From assembly GCA_900317835.1 (NCBI GenBank), contig ONIL01000014.1, positions 83,681 to 147,680 of the forward strand: 64,000 bases of DNA, in the 5' to 3' direction. The DNA is from an uncultured Prevotellaceae bacterium. Its GTDB lineage: Bacteria > Bacteroidota > Bacteroidia > Bacteroidales > Muribaculaceae. Positions 55,682 to 63,328 of this stretch are shown here, in pieces. Position 1 is the stretch's first letter. Every line of letters starts with the position of its first letter. The notes beneath the pieces were generated by a model, which was given only the letters and a program-made list of their open reading frames with translations, had not been told where the DNA came from and did no database searches. A program made the translations under genes and the position numbers.

Positions 55682-56593
55682 ATGAGAAAAATTTCTATTG
55701 CATTGTTGTTTGTGTGCGTGGGCTTGGTGTCTTTCACCGCGGGAATGGAGTACCAGCGTGGTGACGTCAATCAGGATGGCTATGTGAATATCGCCGACGT
55801 GACCAGCTTGGTTGATTATCTGTTGTCTGGCGAATGGCCTGACACACCTGTCGTGCCTCCTGAGCCGGTTGATGAAACCTTCACGGTGGGCGGCGTGACT
55901 TTTAAGATGATTGGTGTGAAATGTGGCACTTTCATGATGGGTGCAGGTGCTGAACAGGGTTCCGATGCAACCAGTTCTGAGTTGCCTCTCCATCAGGTGA
56001 CGCTGACTAAGAACTTCAGCATTGGTGAGACCGAGGTGACACAAGCCCTATGGCTTGCGGTCATGGGCAGCAACCCCAGCTATTTCGGGCCAGCTAGCGG
56101 CTATGCAACCGACCTTCGCCGCCCTGTCGAATCGGTGAACTATAACGATTGTATGGAGTTCATTAGCCGCTTGAACGCTTCGACTGGTCGCACTTTCCGT
56201 CTGCCTACTGAGGCTGAGTGGGAATATGCCGCGCGTGGTGGTCTGAACAGCAGGGGATTTAAATATGCTGGCAGCGACAATATCGATGAAGTGGCATGGT
56301 ATAACGGTAATTCCAACTCAGTTCCACAGCCCGTTGGAACCAAAGCGCCCAACGAATTGGGACTCTATGACATGAGTGGCAACATTAATGAGTGGGTTGA
56401 GGACAGGTTTGGTCCATATCCCGAGGAAGCGCAGACCGATCCCATCTGCACTGAGGGTTCTATTCCTTACCGTGTTGTCCGTGGTGGCAGCACTGGTGGC
56501 ACACCCAAGTACAGCCGCGTGAGCTATCGGGCCGTCAACATGCCTGAGTCGGCCAATCTCATCGTGGGCCTGCGTCTTGCACTTAATCCCTGA
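55682..56593 (+). CDS. Exported dockerin-like plus SUMF1-fold protein
   Basis: 303 residues. Signal peptide (about 1-20), then a dockerin-type calcium loop RGDVNQDGYVNIADVTSLVDYL (residues 26-47, given here as the core GDVNQDGYVNIADVTSL), a Pro-rich linker, and a SUMF1 domain (GGVTFKMIGVKCGTFMMGAG, ETEVTQALWLAVMGSNPS, RLPTEAEWEYAARGG, NELGLYDMSGNINEWVEDR, RGGSTGGTPKYSRVSYRA). Neither catalytic formylglycine Cys is present. Third SUMF1-fold protein of the window, but monocistronic and different at the N-terminus from those at 35.8-38.4 kb. Probably a surface or secreted binding protein. Confidence 0.86.
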   Translation: MRKISIALLFVCVGLVSFTAGMEYQRGDVNQDGYVNIADVTSLVDYLLSGEWPDTPVVPPEPVDETFTVGGVTFKMIGVKCGTFMMGAGAEQGSDATSSELPLHQVTLTKNFSIGETEVTQALWLAVMGSNPSYFGPASGYATDLRRPVESVNYNDCMEFISRLNASTGRTFRLPTEAEWEYAARGGLNSRGFKYAGSDNIDEVAWYNGNSNSVPQPVGTKAPNELGLYDMSGNINEWVEDRFGPYPEEAQTDPICTEGSIPYRVVRGGSTGGTPKYSRVSYRAVNMPESANLIVGLRLALNP

Positions 56594-56620
56594 ACCGGAT
56601 TTCAATAAATAGAGGTTATT

Positions 56621-56660
56621 AGAGGCGGTTACAGTTCTTTTGAATGCAGTAACCGCTTCT
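56621..56660 (+). terminator. Hairpin after the dockerin-SUMF1 gene
   Basis: AGAGGCGGTTAC (56621-56632) pairs with GTAACCGCTTCT (56649-56660), 12-bp stem with one G-T pair; weak T-tail. Confidence 0.55.
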
Positions 56661-56787
56661 ATTGGATTATGTGGGGTATGAATTACTGTGATGTCTTGGT
56701 TCTCTTAAAACAAATGAACCTAACCTATTAAGAATGATATTATTGGAAATAATAGTTTTATTGCATGAATAAATCAATTTTATGGTT

Positions 56788-56795
56788 TATATTTG
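56788..56795 (+). promoter_or_regulatory. -7 box for the 575-aa secreted protein gene
   Basis: TATATTTG, exact; leader about 55 nt; -33 not clear. Confidence 0.45.
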
Positions 56796-56857
56796 CATAA
56801 TATTGAATAGTTTGTTAACTTTGGAACGCAACTATTAACTCTAAATTCCTATATGTT

Positions 56858-58585
56858 ATGAAAAAAAGATTTACACTATTTCTGGTAACACTGATGGCAA
56901 TCACTGGATTTGCACAATCGCCTTATCAATCGATTGACGATAAGGACAATTCTTATGTGAATGCCAGGCAGGAGCGAGTAATCAACGACAACGTGCGTTT
57001 TGCTGACGCTCCTGCAGTTCTTGCACCCAAGCATGAGAACCCGACGGAACTCGATCCCAGTCTGTTTGTTCAACCCGACGGCGAACTTCAACTGATGAGG
57101 CGCTCTGGTATTGACTACCTGCCTGTTTGGGGCAATCCTGCACCCGCTGAGTACTCCGAGAAGGGCACCTATGTTGTCAAGGGTACTGATGGCAACTACT
57201 ACTTCAAAAACTTCATTACCAACATGTGCAACGGTGGCACGTGGATTAAAGGTGAAGTGGAAGGCAACGTCATCACCGTGAAAACGGGCCAAATCAACGC
57301 CCAACTATGGTATGACAACGGGTATTCCAACGAACTTTACACCTATTACCTCCATGCCTTGAAGGCAGTAGAAGCCACTGGCATTGACTGGGAAGGCAAC
57401 GAGTACACCTACACCGCCCTCGTTCCCGATGTGGAGGTTACCGAGATTAAGTTCAACATTGAGGAAGACGGCACCATCACCTCACAGGATCCTGATCTGC
57501 TCTATGGCGGTATGGAGGAAGTTGATGGGGTTCTCTCATGGCCTGGACAGGGTGACATGGCCTGCACGTTCTATCCCTTTGATGAAGTTCCTCAAACAGC
57601 TCCCGAGGGCATAGAGTACCACGACTTCGTGTTCACGCACTATCCCTATGACAGCAATATCTCCTACGAGGTAATCCAGGGCGCTGTCGTTGATGACATC
57701 TTCTATGCCAAGATTGCCAAGATTGTTCCTGACGCTGTCATTAAAGCCACTATTGAGGGTGACAAGGCACGCATCGAGACCAACCAGTTCCTGGGTGTAG
57801 ACAACACTTACAGCACGCTTGCTTACCTCAAGCCGTGCACCATCGAGAAAGTGTATGATGAGTGGGGATGGGCTACGCTCTATACCTACGAAACCGAAGA
57901 GATGATCTTGGATTACGATGCCGACCTTTGTAAATTCACCGATCCTGATCACGGCTTGCTCGTCAATGCCGGCAAGGCTACAGTCAGCACCCATGAGGTG
58001 TATCTGCGTCCCACGTTCTATCAGTTCAACGAAGAGCCCGCTACTCCTGCATCGCCTGAATTCACTTACTTCTTGCCTTACACTGAGACTCAATACTACG
58101 CTCACGGATATGCTGGATTCAATATCTACACAACGGATGTTGACGGCAACTATATCCTGCCCGAGAAATTGTTCTACACCTGCTATCTCGACAGGACTCC
58201 TCTGGTGTTCTCGGTAGAGGACTATCCTGATCTGGATGAGGACATGACCGTGATTCCTTATGGCTACTCCAACTATGACATTGTTGGCGGTGGTTCAACA
58301 TCACGCTACATCTATTTCTACACTGGCGACTTTGAGTACTTTGGCGTTCAGACAATCTACCTGGGTGGTGGAGAAGAAAGGCGTTCGCCCATCATTTATT
58401 ATCCTGAGGGTGGACCCGATGACACTGGCATCAACGAGATGACTACCAGCGATGCGACGGTTGTAGAAACCACCTATCTTGACCTGCAGGGCCGTCAGCA
58501 CAATGGCCTGACCAAGGGCATTAACATCGTGGTTGTTAAGTACTCGGACGGCACCAGCAAATCTGCCAAGATTATTGTAAAGTAA
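56858..58585 (+). CDS. Secreted Bacteroidales protein of unknown function with T9SS-like tail (575 aa)
   Basis: 575 residues. Signal peptide MKKRFTLFLVTLMAITGFAQ. After a short linker comes a beta-rich module starting QPDGELQLMRRSG (about 68-215) that resembles two modules in the next gene (QPEGELRTYARTG and QPEGEMVTYNRAG). A second module around PATPASPEFTYFLPY (about 390-525) resembles the PAVPANP modules there. The last about 45 residues (INEMTTSDATVVETTYLDLQ, GRQHNGLTKGINIVVVKYSD, then GTSKSAKIIVK) are a sorting-type tail shared with the LRR protein and the next gene. No catalytic motif. Terminator at 58615. Likely surface or secreted. Confidence 0.83.
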   Translation: MKKRFTLFLVTLMAITGFAQSPYQSIDDKDNSYVNARQERVINDNVRFADAPAVLAPKHENPTELDPSLFVQPDGELQLMRRSGIDYLPVWGNPAPAEYSEKGTYVVKGTDGNYYFKNFITNMCNGGTWIKGEVEGNVITVKTGQINAQLWYDNGYSNELYTYYLHALKAVEATGIDWEGNEYTYTALVPDVEVTEIKFNIEEDGTITSQDPDLLYGGMEEVDGVLSWPGQGDMACTFYPFDEVPQTAPEGIEYHDFVFTHYPYDSNISYEVIQGAVVDDIFYAKIAKIVPDAVIKATIEGDKARIETNQFLGVDNTYSTLAYLKPCTIEKVYDEWGWATLYTYETEEMILDYDADLCKFTDPDHGLLVNAGKATVSTHEVYLRPTFYQFNEEPATPASPEFTYFLPYTETQYYAHGYAGFNIYTTDVDGNYILPEKLFYTCYLDRTPLVFSVEDYPDLDEDMTVIPYGYSNYDIVGGGSTSRYIYFYTGDFEYFGVQTIYLGGGEERRSPIIYYPEGGPDDTGINEMTTSDATVVETTYLDLQGRQHNGLTKGINIVVVKYSDGTSKSAKIIVK

Positions 58586-58614
58586 TCGGTTGAACGGTAC
58601 GTCACACAATCAAG

Positions 58615-58646
58615 GACGAGGCATGCTATCAGTGCCTCGTCTTTTT
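58615..58646 (+). terminator. Intrinsic terminator after the 575-aa gene
   Basis: GACGAGGCA (58615-58623) and TGCCTCGTC (58633-58641), perfect 9-bp stem, then TTTTTAA. Confidence 0.9.
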
Positions 58647-58852
58647 AATTGATGGGAGAAAGATTTAATTGTTAGTGTAAAATAGTAGTTAATTGTATAA
58701 ATTGTGACTATTTATTGTGAAAGTTATACAAAAGATGTGTTTTTGTGGTCTTGAGAACCAAACCAAAATTATTCCTGTTTTGAATTGATGAAATAACTTT
58801 TATCTTTAGAATTTTAGTATTAATCATTAACCTTTAATAAAGAGTGTTTTTT

Positions 58853-61051
58853 ATGAAGAAATTATTATTACTCTTAGCAGTTATGGCACTGGGTTTCAGT
58901 GCCCAAGCCGACATGATCAGTTTGCAAAACGCTAACCAACGTCATGTCAAGAAAACCCAAACTGTAAATCCTGCAGTTTCCCAGTCAGTGGCCGAAGCCA
59001 TGCAGGCCAATCAACGAATGAACGTCATCACCACTCAGCCCGAAGGCGAGTTGAGGACCTATGCGCGCACTGGCGGACAAGGTATTTTCCCGAACCAGGA
59101 CCAGTTGGGACTCGATGTCCAAAGCGGCAAGATAGATATGGTCTTCGCCGAAGATAACGTGGTTTATTTGAAGAATATCCTGTTCAACTTCAGCAGCACT
59201 TATGGCAGTAGTTGGGTTCAGGGTACGCTCAGCGAAGATGGCACAACCATCACTGTGCCGATGGGACAATCGATCTATTGGAGCGATTACTACCAGTCCG
59301 AAATCGTGTTGTGCATGGGTAGCACCGAACTCGTGTATGTCGATGGCCAACCCGGAATCCAATTTACAGCCGATGAGAGCGTGACAGAGGTAACCTATGC
59401 CATCGATGGTGACAAGATTACCTTGCTGGGCACCGAGGGCTCGGATGCCACCGGTCATGACATGGATCGCTGGAATGCTTACGGTCTGTCTTGCTGCTGG
59501 AGTGATGATGGCGCGTTTGGCGGTTGCCTGGAGTGGAACACTGAGCTGACCCGCACCGAGACCACTGTTGTGCCCACTGTGATTTATAACCAGCCCGAGG
59601 GTGAGATGGTTACTTATAACCGTGCCGGTATGTCAATTTTCACCGGATACTTTGGCGTGCAGTCCTCCTCGTTTGCCGACAAGATGAATCTCGTCTATGG
59701 TACCGACGGCAAGGTTTATATCCAGAACCCCCTGTGGTGGAACAAGTCTTACAATACCTGGGTTTGTGGAGACTATGACCCAGAGACGGGCATCATCAGT
59801 GTACCCGTTGGCCAGTATCTGATGTATAGCGAGGATGCTGAGTTGGGTGTTCAGTTGTTGTGGGGTCACAGCATCCTCTATCAGGATGCCGAGGGATATT
59901 ATATGTATGAGTACTTCATCGACGACGTTGATGAAATTCTCTACAAGATCGATGGCGAAAACCTTTATCTGCTCGGTTGTGAGGGTGATCCCAATGCCGA
60001 ATTCCCCGAATATTACAACGCTACCGGTCTGCTGGGCCACTTTAGCGACGGTTCCAACATGACCTGCTTGGAATATGTGGGTCCCGATGTGCCCTATGGC
60101 ACTTTATTGAACTTGAGGCCCGCTGTTCCCGCCAATCCCTTCAACTTGACATGGCAGGATAGGGGCACTACTGATGGCACGACCGTTTTGAACTTCACGC
60201 TGCCCACGACCGATGTCGATGGCAATATCATCGAACAGGAGTTCATCAGCTACAGCATCTTCATTGACGATGACCAGATCTATACCTTTGATGCGGCTTC
60301 CTATGGCAGCATCGACGTGGATATTACCGAGGTTCCTTACTCATTGTGGTCCAATTACTGGAACTTCACGCCGACCCAGGTAACCTTCTTCCGCACCAAT
60401 CACTGCGATGATCCCATCTTTGAGCACCGCATCGGTATTCAGGTTTATTACACCGTGGGTGGCGTCAAGAATGCTAGCGACATCGTCTACATCAATGCCG
60501 GTGACCTCGAGCCCGCCGTTCCTGCTAACCCCGAGGCCAGCGCATGGTATGACTACAGCGAGTATGGCAGCAACTATGGCAACTTCTATTTCGATCTGCC
60601 GACGACCGATGTCGATGGTAACTATATTGACCAGTACTACTTGAGCTACAGTATCTATCTCGACGACGATCAGATTTACACCTTCAGGGCTAGTGACTTC
60701 CCCAACGAATTGACCGAGGACGTGACCGAGATTCCCTCGTCAATCTTCTTCAACAGCTGGAACCTCTCGAGCTTCGGTGCAAACCTCTACTTTGATGAGG
60801 CACCGCTGTTTACCCATCAGGTGGGCATCCAGGTGTTCTACACCATCGACGGTGTGAAGAATGCGAGCGACATCGTTTATCTGGAAGTGTTCCCTGTATC
60901 TGGTGTTGATGAGCTCAATGCAGGCAAGCAGATTGCCGACGTGCGCTACTACAACCTGGCAGGCCAGGAGATGAAGCTGCCCAGCGGTTTGACCATCCAA
61001 GTGACCACCTTCACCGACGGCACCCGCACCGCCACCAAGGTGATCAAGTAA
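58853..61051 (+). CDS. Secreted Bacteroidales protein with duplicated modules and T9SS-like tail (732 aa)
   Basis: 732 residues. Signal peptide MKKLLLLLAVMALGFSAQA. Two N-terminal modules (about 60-205 beginning QPEGELRTYARTG; about 250-395 beginning QPEGEMVTYNRAG) are followed by two tandem modules (about 420-555 beginning PAVPANPFNLTW; about 560-685 beginning PAVPANPEASAW) sharing LPTTDVDGN, YSIxxDDDQIYTF and GIQVxYTxxGVKNASDIVY. C-terminal tail RYYNLAGQEMKLPSG then LTIQVTTFTDGTRTATKVIK. It is a duplicated, extended relative of the preceding gene. GTG 58844 is possible but ATG 58853 fits the signal peptide. Terminator at 61107. Function unknown; adhesive or binding role guessed only from architecture. 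Confidence 0.84.
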   Translation: MKKLLLLLAVMALGFSAQADMISLQNANQRHVKKTQTVNPAVSQSVAEAMQANQRMNVITTQPEGELRTYARTGGQGIFPNQDQLGLDVQSGKIDMVFAEDNVVYLKNILFNFSSTYGSSWVQGTLSEDGTTITVPMGQSIYWSDYYQSEIVLCMGSTELVYVDGQPGIQFTADESVTEVTYAIDGDKITLLGTEGSDATGHDMDRWNAYGLSCCWSDDGAFGGCLEWNTELTRTETTVVPTVIYNQPEGEMVTYNRAGMSIFTGYFGVQSSSFADKMNLVYGTDGKVYIQNPLWWNKSYNTWVCGDYDPETGIISVPVGQYLMYSEDAELGVQLLWGHSILYQDAEGYYMYEYFIDDVDEILYKIDGENLYLLGCEGDPNAEFPEYYNATGLLGHFSDGSNMTCLEYVGPDVPYGTLLNLRPAVPANPFNLTWQDRGTTDGTTVLNFTLPTTDVDGNIIEQEFISYSIFIDDDQIYTFDAASYGSIDVDITEVPYSLWSNYWNFTPTQVTFFRTNHCDDPIFEHRIGIQVYYTVGGVKNASDIVYINAGDLEPAVPANPEASAWYDYSEYGSNYGNFYFDLPTTDVDGNYIDQYYLSYSIYLDDDQIYTFRASDFPNELTEDVTEIPSSIFFNSWNLSSFGANLYFDEAPLFTHQVGIQVFYTIDGVKNASDIVYLEVFPVSGVDELNAGKQIADVRYYNLAGQEMKLPSGLTIQVTTFTDGTRTATKVIK

Positions 61052-61106
61052 AGATAGCAGGCTATTAGCGATAGATAGCCGTTAGTGTTTAAAAGTTAAT
61101 ATCTTG

Positions 61107-61143
61107 TGCCCGAGGACTCAATCAGGAGCCCCCGGGCATTTTC
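61107..61143 (+). terminator. Terminator after the 732-aa gene
   Basis: TGCCCG (61107-61112) pairs with CGGGCA (61133-61138), extended inward by GG/CC and CTC/GAG with bulges, then TTTTC. Confidence 0.7.
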
Positions 61144-61750
61144 TCTAATGCACCGCCCCGTTTTTCCTGTTTTCAGCACTAGCATTTTACTATAAGAGAT
61201 TGTGCCTGATATTCACGGAATTAGCGCATCGGATTTTGCAAAAAGACGTGTCCCATGCTGTTTTTTCTGACTGAAAAGGTCGAAAGACCTTGACAAGGCC
61301 GTAGGCCTTGAATTATGGTAACCCCATGGCGAACAGGCTGATAGGTCTGTGTGGCATGGGGAAAGGGGGCCTATAGAAAGGGCTTCGAAGAGGGCCATGC
61401 ACTCCAGGCTTAGGAAATTTCGCAGTTAGTGGCCCCATTCAGGGCCCATCGTGAGTAGCGTTCGAGCCACCACGCCACAAGGACCTACGGCCCTTGCGCC
61501 GTGGTGTTAACTCAAGTCAAGGCCGCTGGCCTTGTGCAGGTCTACGACCTGTTTGGACGTACCAAGGGCTCTGAACGACATCACGGCATGTCCCAATGCG
61601 TAAAACAGGTAAAGCTCCGCCCCGTTTTCACATTAGGGTGGCCGTGGTGACAAAAGGCAGATCGGTTTTTTAGGGCCATTTTTGTAACCGATTGATTATC
61701 AGTACCTGCTTTTGTTGTTCTGTTGTGTGTAGTGTCGTGCGGGATTCTTA
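61144..61750. repeat. Gene-free stretch with a cluster of short GC-rich palindromes
   Basis: No coding frame supported. Between 61276 and 61551 lie at least six tight hairpins: AAGGTC-GAAA-GACCTT (61276-61291), CAAGGCC-gta-GGCCTTG (61294-61310), CCCCATG/CATGGGG (61322-61361), a larger CACCACG/CGTGGTG hairpin (61468-61506), CAAGGCC-gct-GGCCTTG (61518-61534) and CAGGTC-tac-GACCTG (61537-61551). The CAAGGCC stem recurs with different 3-nt loops. It resembles a REP/BIME-like cluster. The stretch is GC-richer than its flanks and lies at the edge of the phage remnant. Confidence 0.6.
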
Positions 61751-61990
61751 ATGAATGTTAATAGCATAAAGTGTACTCACGCAAAGGTAGAATCCCAGCA
61801 GATGGGGCGCAATGGCAAAAAGTTTTACCTGTATCTTGCCATCACGGGAAATCCAACAGTAAACACACTGAAGGATATTGCTGATATCATCGGTTGCCAG
61901 GTGGGCGACTTTTTCAAGGATGAGGGTGACGGTAGCGCGACAGTAGTTTGTCCTCATTGCGGAAAGCCGGTGACGGTGGAGTTGAAGTAA
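61751..61990 (+). CDS. Small HTH-like phage regulator fragment with zinc-ribbon-like end
   Basis: 79 residues. AITGNPTVNTLKDIADIIGC followed by QVGDFFKDE matches the second half of XRE/Cro-type helix-turn-helix domains common in Bacteroidales phages. The C-terminal VVCPHCGKPVTVELK matches the Cys-pair ending of such proteins. The N-terminal part (KCTHAKVESQQMGRNGKKF) does not show the usual first helices, so it may be a divergent or truncated form. Adjacent to two other phage-like genes. Confidence 0.6.
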   Translation: MNVNSIKCTHAKVESQQMGRNGKKFYLYLAITGNPTVNTLKDIADIIGCQVGDFFKDEGDGSATVVCPHCGKPVTVELK

Positions 61991-62037
61991 ACGAAACGGG
62001 GTTTTGTGAGTCTAAAGGATAGAAAGGAGACGGAACG

Positions 62038-62364
62038 ATGAAAACGAACACAAATAACACTACTAGCCGATTAATCCTGGCTCCCGTGGCTTTACTGGTC
62101 ATGGTGTTGTCGGGGTTGCTGGTCAACTGGGAGTTTGGGCTATTGTGTGCCGGAATGGTCGTTTACCTGTCTCCCGAACTGATGATGATCTTCTCGAAGC
62201 GGTGGAGGGTGCTGAAGGCCAAGGCAGAGCGCGAAGAGGAGGAATACCGGCGTGAAATGCTTGAGGAGATTGAGCGGAAGTACAGGAATGTGAATATGGA
62301 TAATGAACCGTTGCCACCGATGGGATGGGAAGGAGATACGGATTATGTTGACGTTAATATATAA
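62038..62364 (+). CDS. Small phage-type membrane protein
   Basis: 108 residues. One long or two short hydrophobic helices near residues 12-55 (LILAPVALLVMVLSGLLV and FGLLCAGMVVYLS), followed by a charged helix rich in Arg/Glu/Lys (AKAEREEEEYRREMLEEIER) and an acidic tail. Directly between the HTH-like gene and the tape-measure fragment, as often seen for small orphan proteins before Bacteroidales phage tape-measure genes. Function unknown. Confidence 0.6.
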   Translation: MKTNTNNTTSRLILAPVALLVMVLSGLLVNWEFGLLCAGMVVYLSPELMMIFSKRWRVLKAKAEREEEEYRREMLEEIERKYRNVNMDNEPLPPMGWEGDTDYVDVNI

Positions 62365-62395
62365 TGTAATCAACGAGTTTAGGATAGTAACAAAA

Positions 62396-62427
62396 AGCAA
62401 GGCTCTCAATAAGGGTCTTGTTTTTTA
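62396..62427 (+). terminator. Imperfect terminator-like hairpin in the phage remnant
   Basis: AAGCAAGGCTCT ... AGGGTCTTG with mismatches, followed directly by TTTTTT. Confidence 0.45.
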
Positions 62428-62454
62428 GTCCTTTCTAGATAGGTTAACGCTACA

Positions 62455-62462
62455 TACCTTTG
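62455..62462 (+). promoter_or_regulatory. -7 box for the tape-measure fragment
   Basis: TACCTTTG, exact, 20 bp before ATG 62482. The -33 is not clear. Confidence 0.45.
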
Positions 62463-62481
62463 CCATAAAAAGTATATTATT

Positions 62482-63240
62482 ATGGCAAAGTCGAGGTTGA
62501 CACCGGATTATATTGAGTGGGTGATGAGCCTGAATGCTAACCAGGCGTTGAGGGAGATTCACAAGGTGAACGAGGAGAGCAAGGAACTTTCTCGGCAGCA
62601 GAATGCGGCTCGTCAAGCAATGGTGAAGCTTGAGTCTGAGGGGAAGAAAGGCTCGAAGGAGTGGCAGAACCTAAGGAAGTCGGTTGATGAATACAAGAAA
62701 GCCATCAACACGAACAATGAGAAGCTGAAGGAGCTGGACAAGCGGCTGAACCTGACTCAGCGTTCAGCAGCGGATTTGGGGAAAAGGTTGAAGGATTTGC
62801 GCAACGAATTGCGCAACACGTCGAAGGCGACGGATCCGCAAAAGTTCAGAGACCTGCAACACCAGGTTATGGAGACTGAAAAAGAGCTAGCAAAGGCATC
62901 GAGCGGAACTCGTTCACTAGCCACAGAATTCTTTAACTTGACAAAGATGAAGTCGGTTTTGCAGGGCTTCTTTATGGGGATCGGTGCTCAGTTGCTGAAT
63001 GTAGTGTTGAATGGTTTCCGTGAGGGGGTTAATGTGATCATTGACTTTGAGAAGGCTAACAGCAAGTTGGCTGGTGTGTTGGGCTCGACGAAGGCTGGTA
63101 TAGCGGGTTTGACTGACGAGGCGCGGCGGCTGGGTGCGACGACGGCTTACACGGCGAGCGAGGTGACGGGGTTGCAGGTTGAGTTGGAATTTCAGATTTT
63201 TCAGTTGTTAAGAAGATTTTTGTGTTGTTTTTGCTTGTGA
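62482..63240 (+). pseudogene. Phage tail tape-measure protein, truncated N-terminal fragment
   Basis: 252 codons. The N-terminus is a Lys/Glu/Gln-rich coiled coil (about 15-140: LNANQALREIHKVNEESKEL etc.), followed by a hydrophobic segment (MKSVLQGFFMGIGAQLLNVV) and the conserved tape-measure core FEKANSKLAGVLGSTKAGIA with GLTDEARRLGATTAYTASEV. Full proteins are usually several times longer. Here family similarity stops after TGLQVELE (about 63189) and the frame runs 16 codons of AT-rich sequence (FQIFQLLRRFLCCFCL) to a stop inside the rpsA promoter. Clearly a decayed prophage remnant. Confidence 0.82.
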
Positions 63241-63264
63241 ATCAGGAATTTTGTTGTACCTTTG
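63234..63264 (+). promoter_or_regulatory. Promoter of rpsA
   Basis: CTTG (63234-63237), 19-nt spacer, TACCTTTG (63257-63264). The -33 box overlaps the stop codon of the truncated tape-measure frame. Confidence 0.65.
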
Positions 63265-63272
63265 CAGTCGCG

Positions 63273-63296
63273 CTTTTCGGGAACGAGTCCGAAAAG
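63273..63296 (+). other. Leader hairpin of rpsA mRNA
   Basis: CTTTTCGG (63273-63280) pairs with CCGAAAAG (63289-63296), loop GAACGAGT, about 10 nt after the transcription start and 33 nt before the ATG. Possible site of S1 autoregulation or mRNA stabilisation (inference). Confidence 0.45.
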
Positions 63297-63328
63297 GCTG
63301 TTTAACTAACTTATTATTAACAATTTAA

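Noticed and set aside
61144-61750. CRISPR array
   Set aside because: The palindromes are not evenly spaced identical repeats with spacers, and no cas gene is visible.
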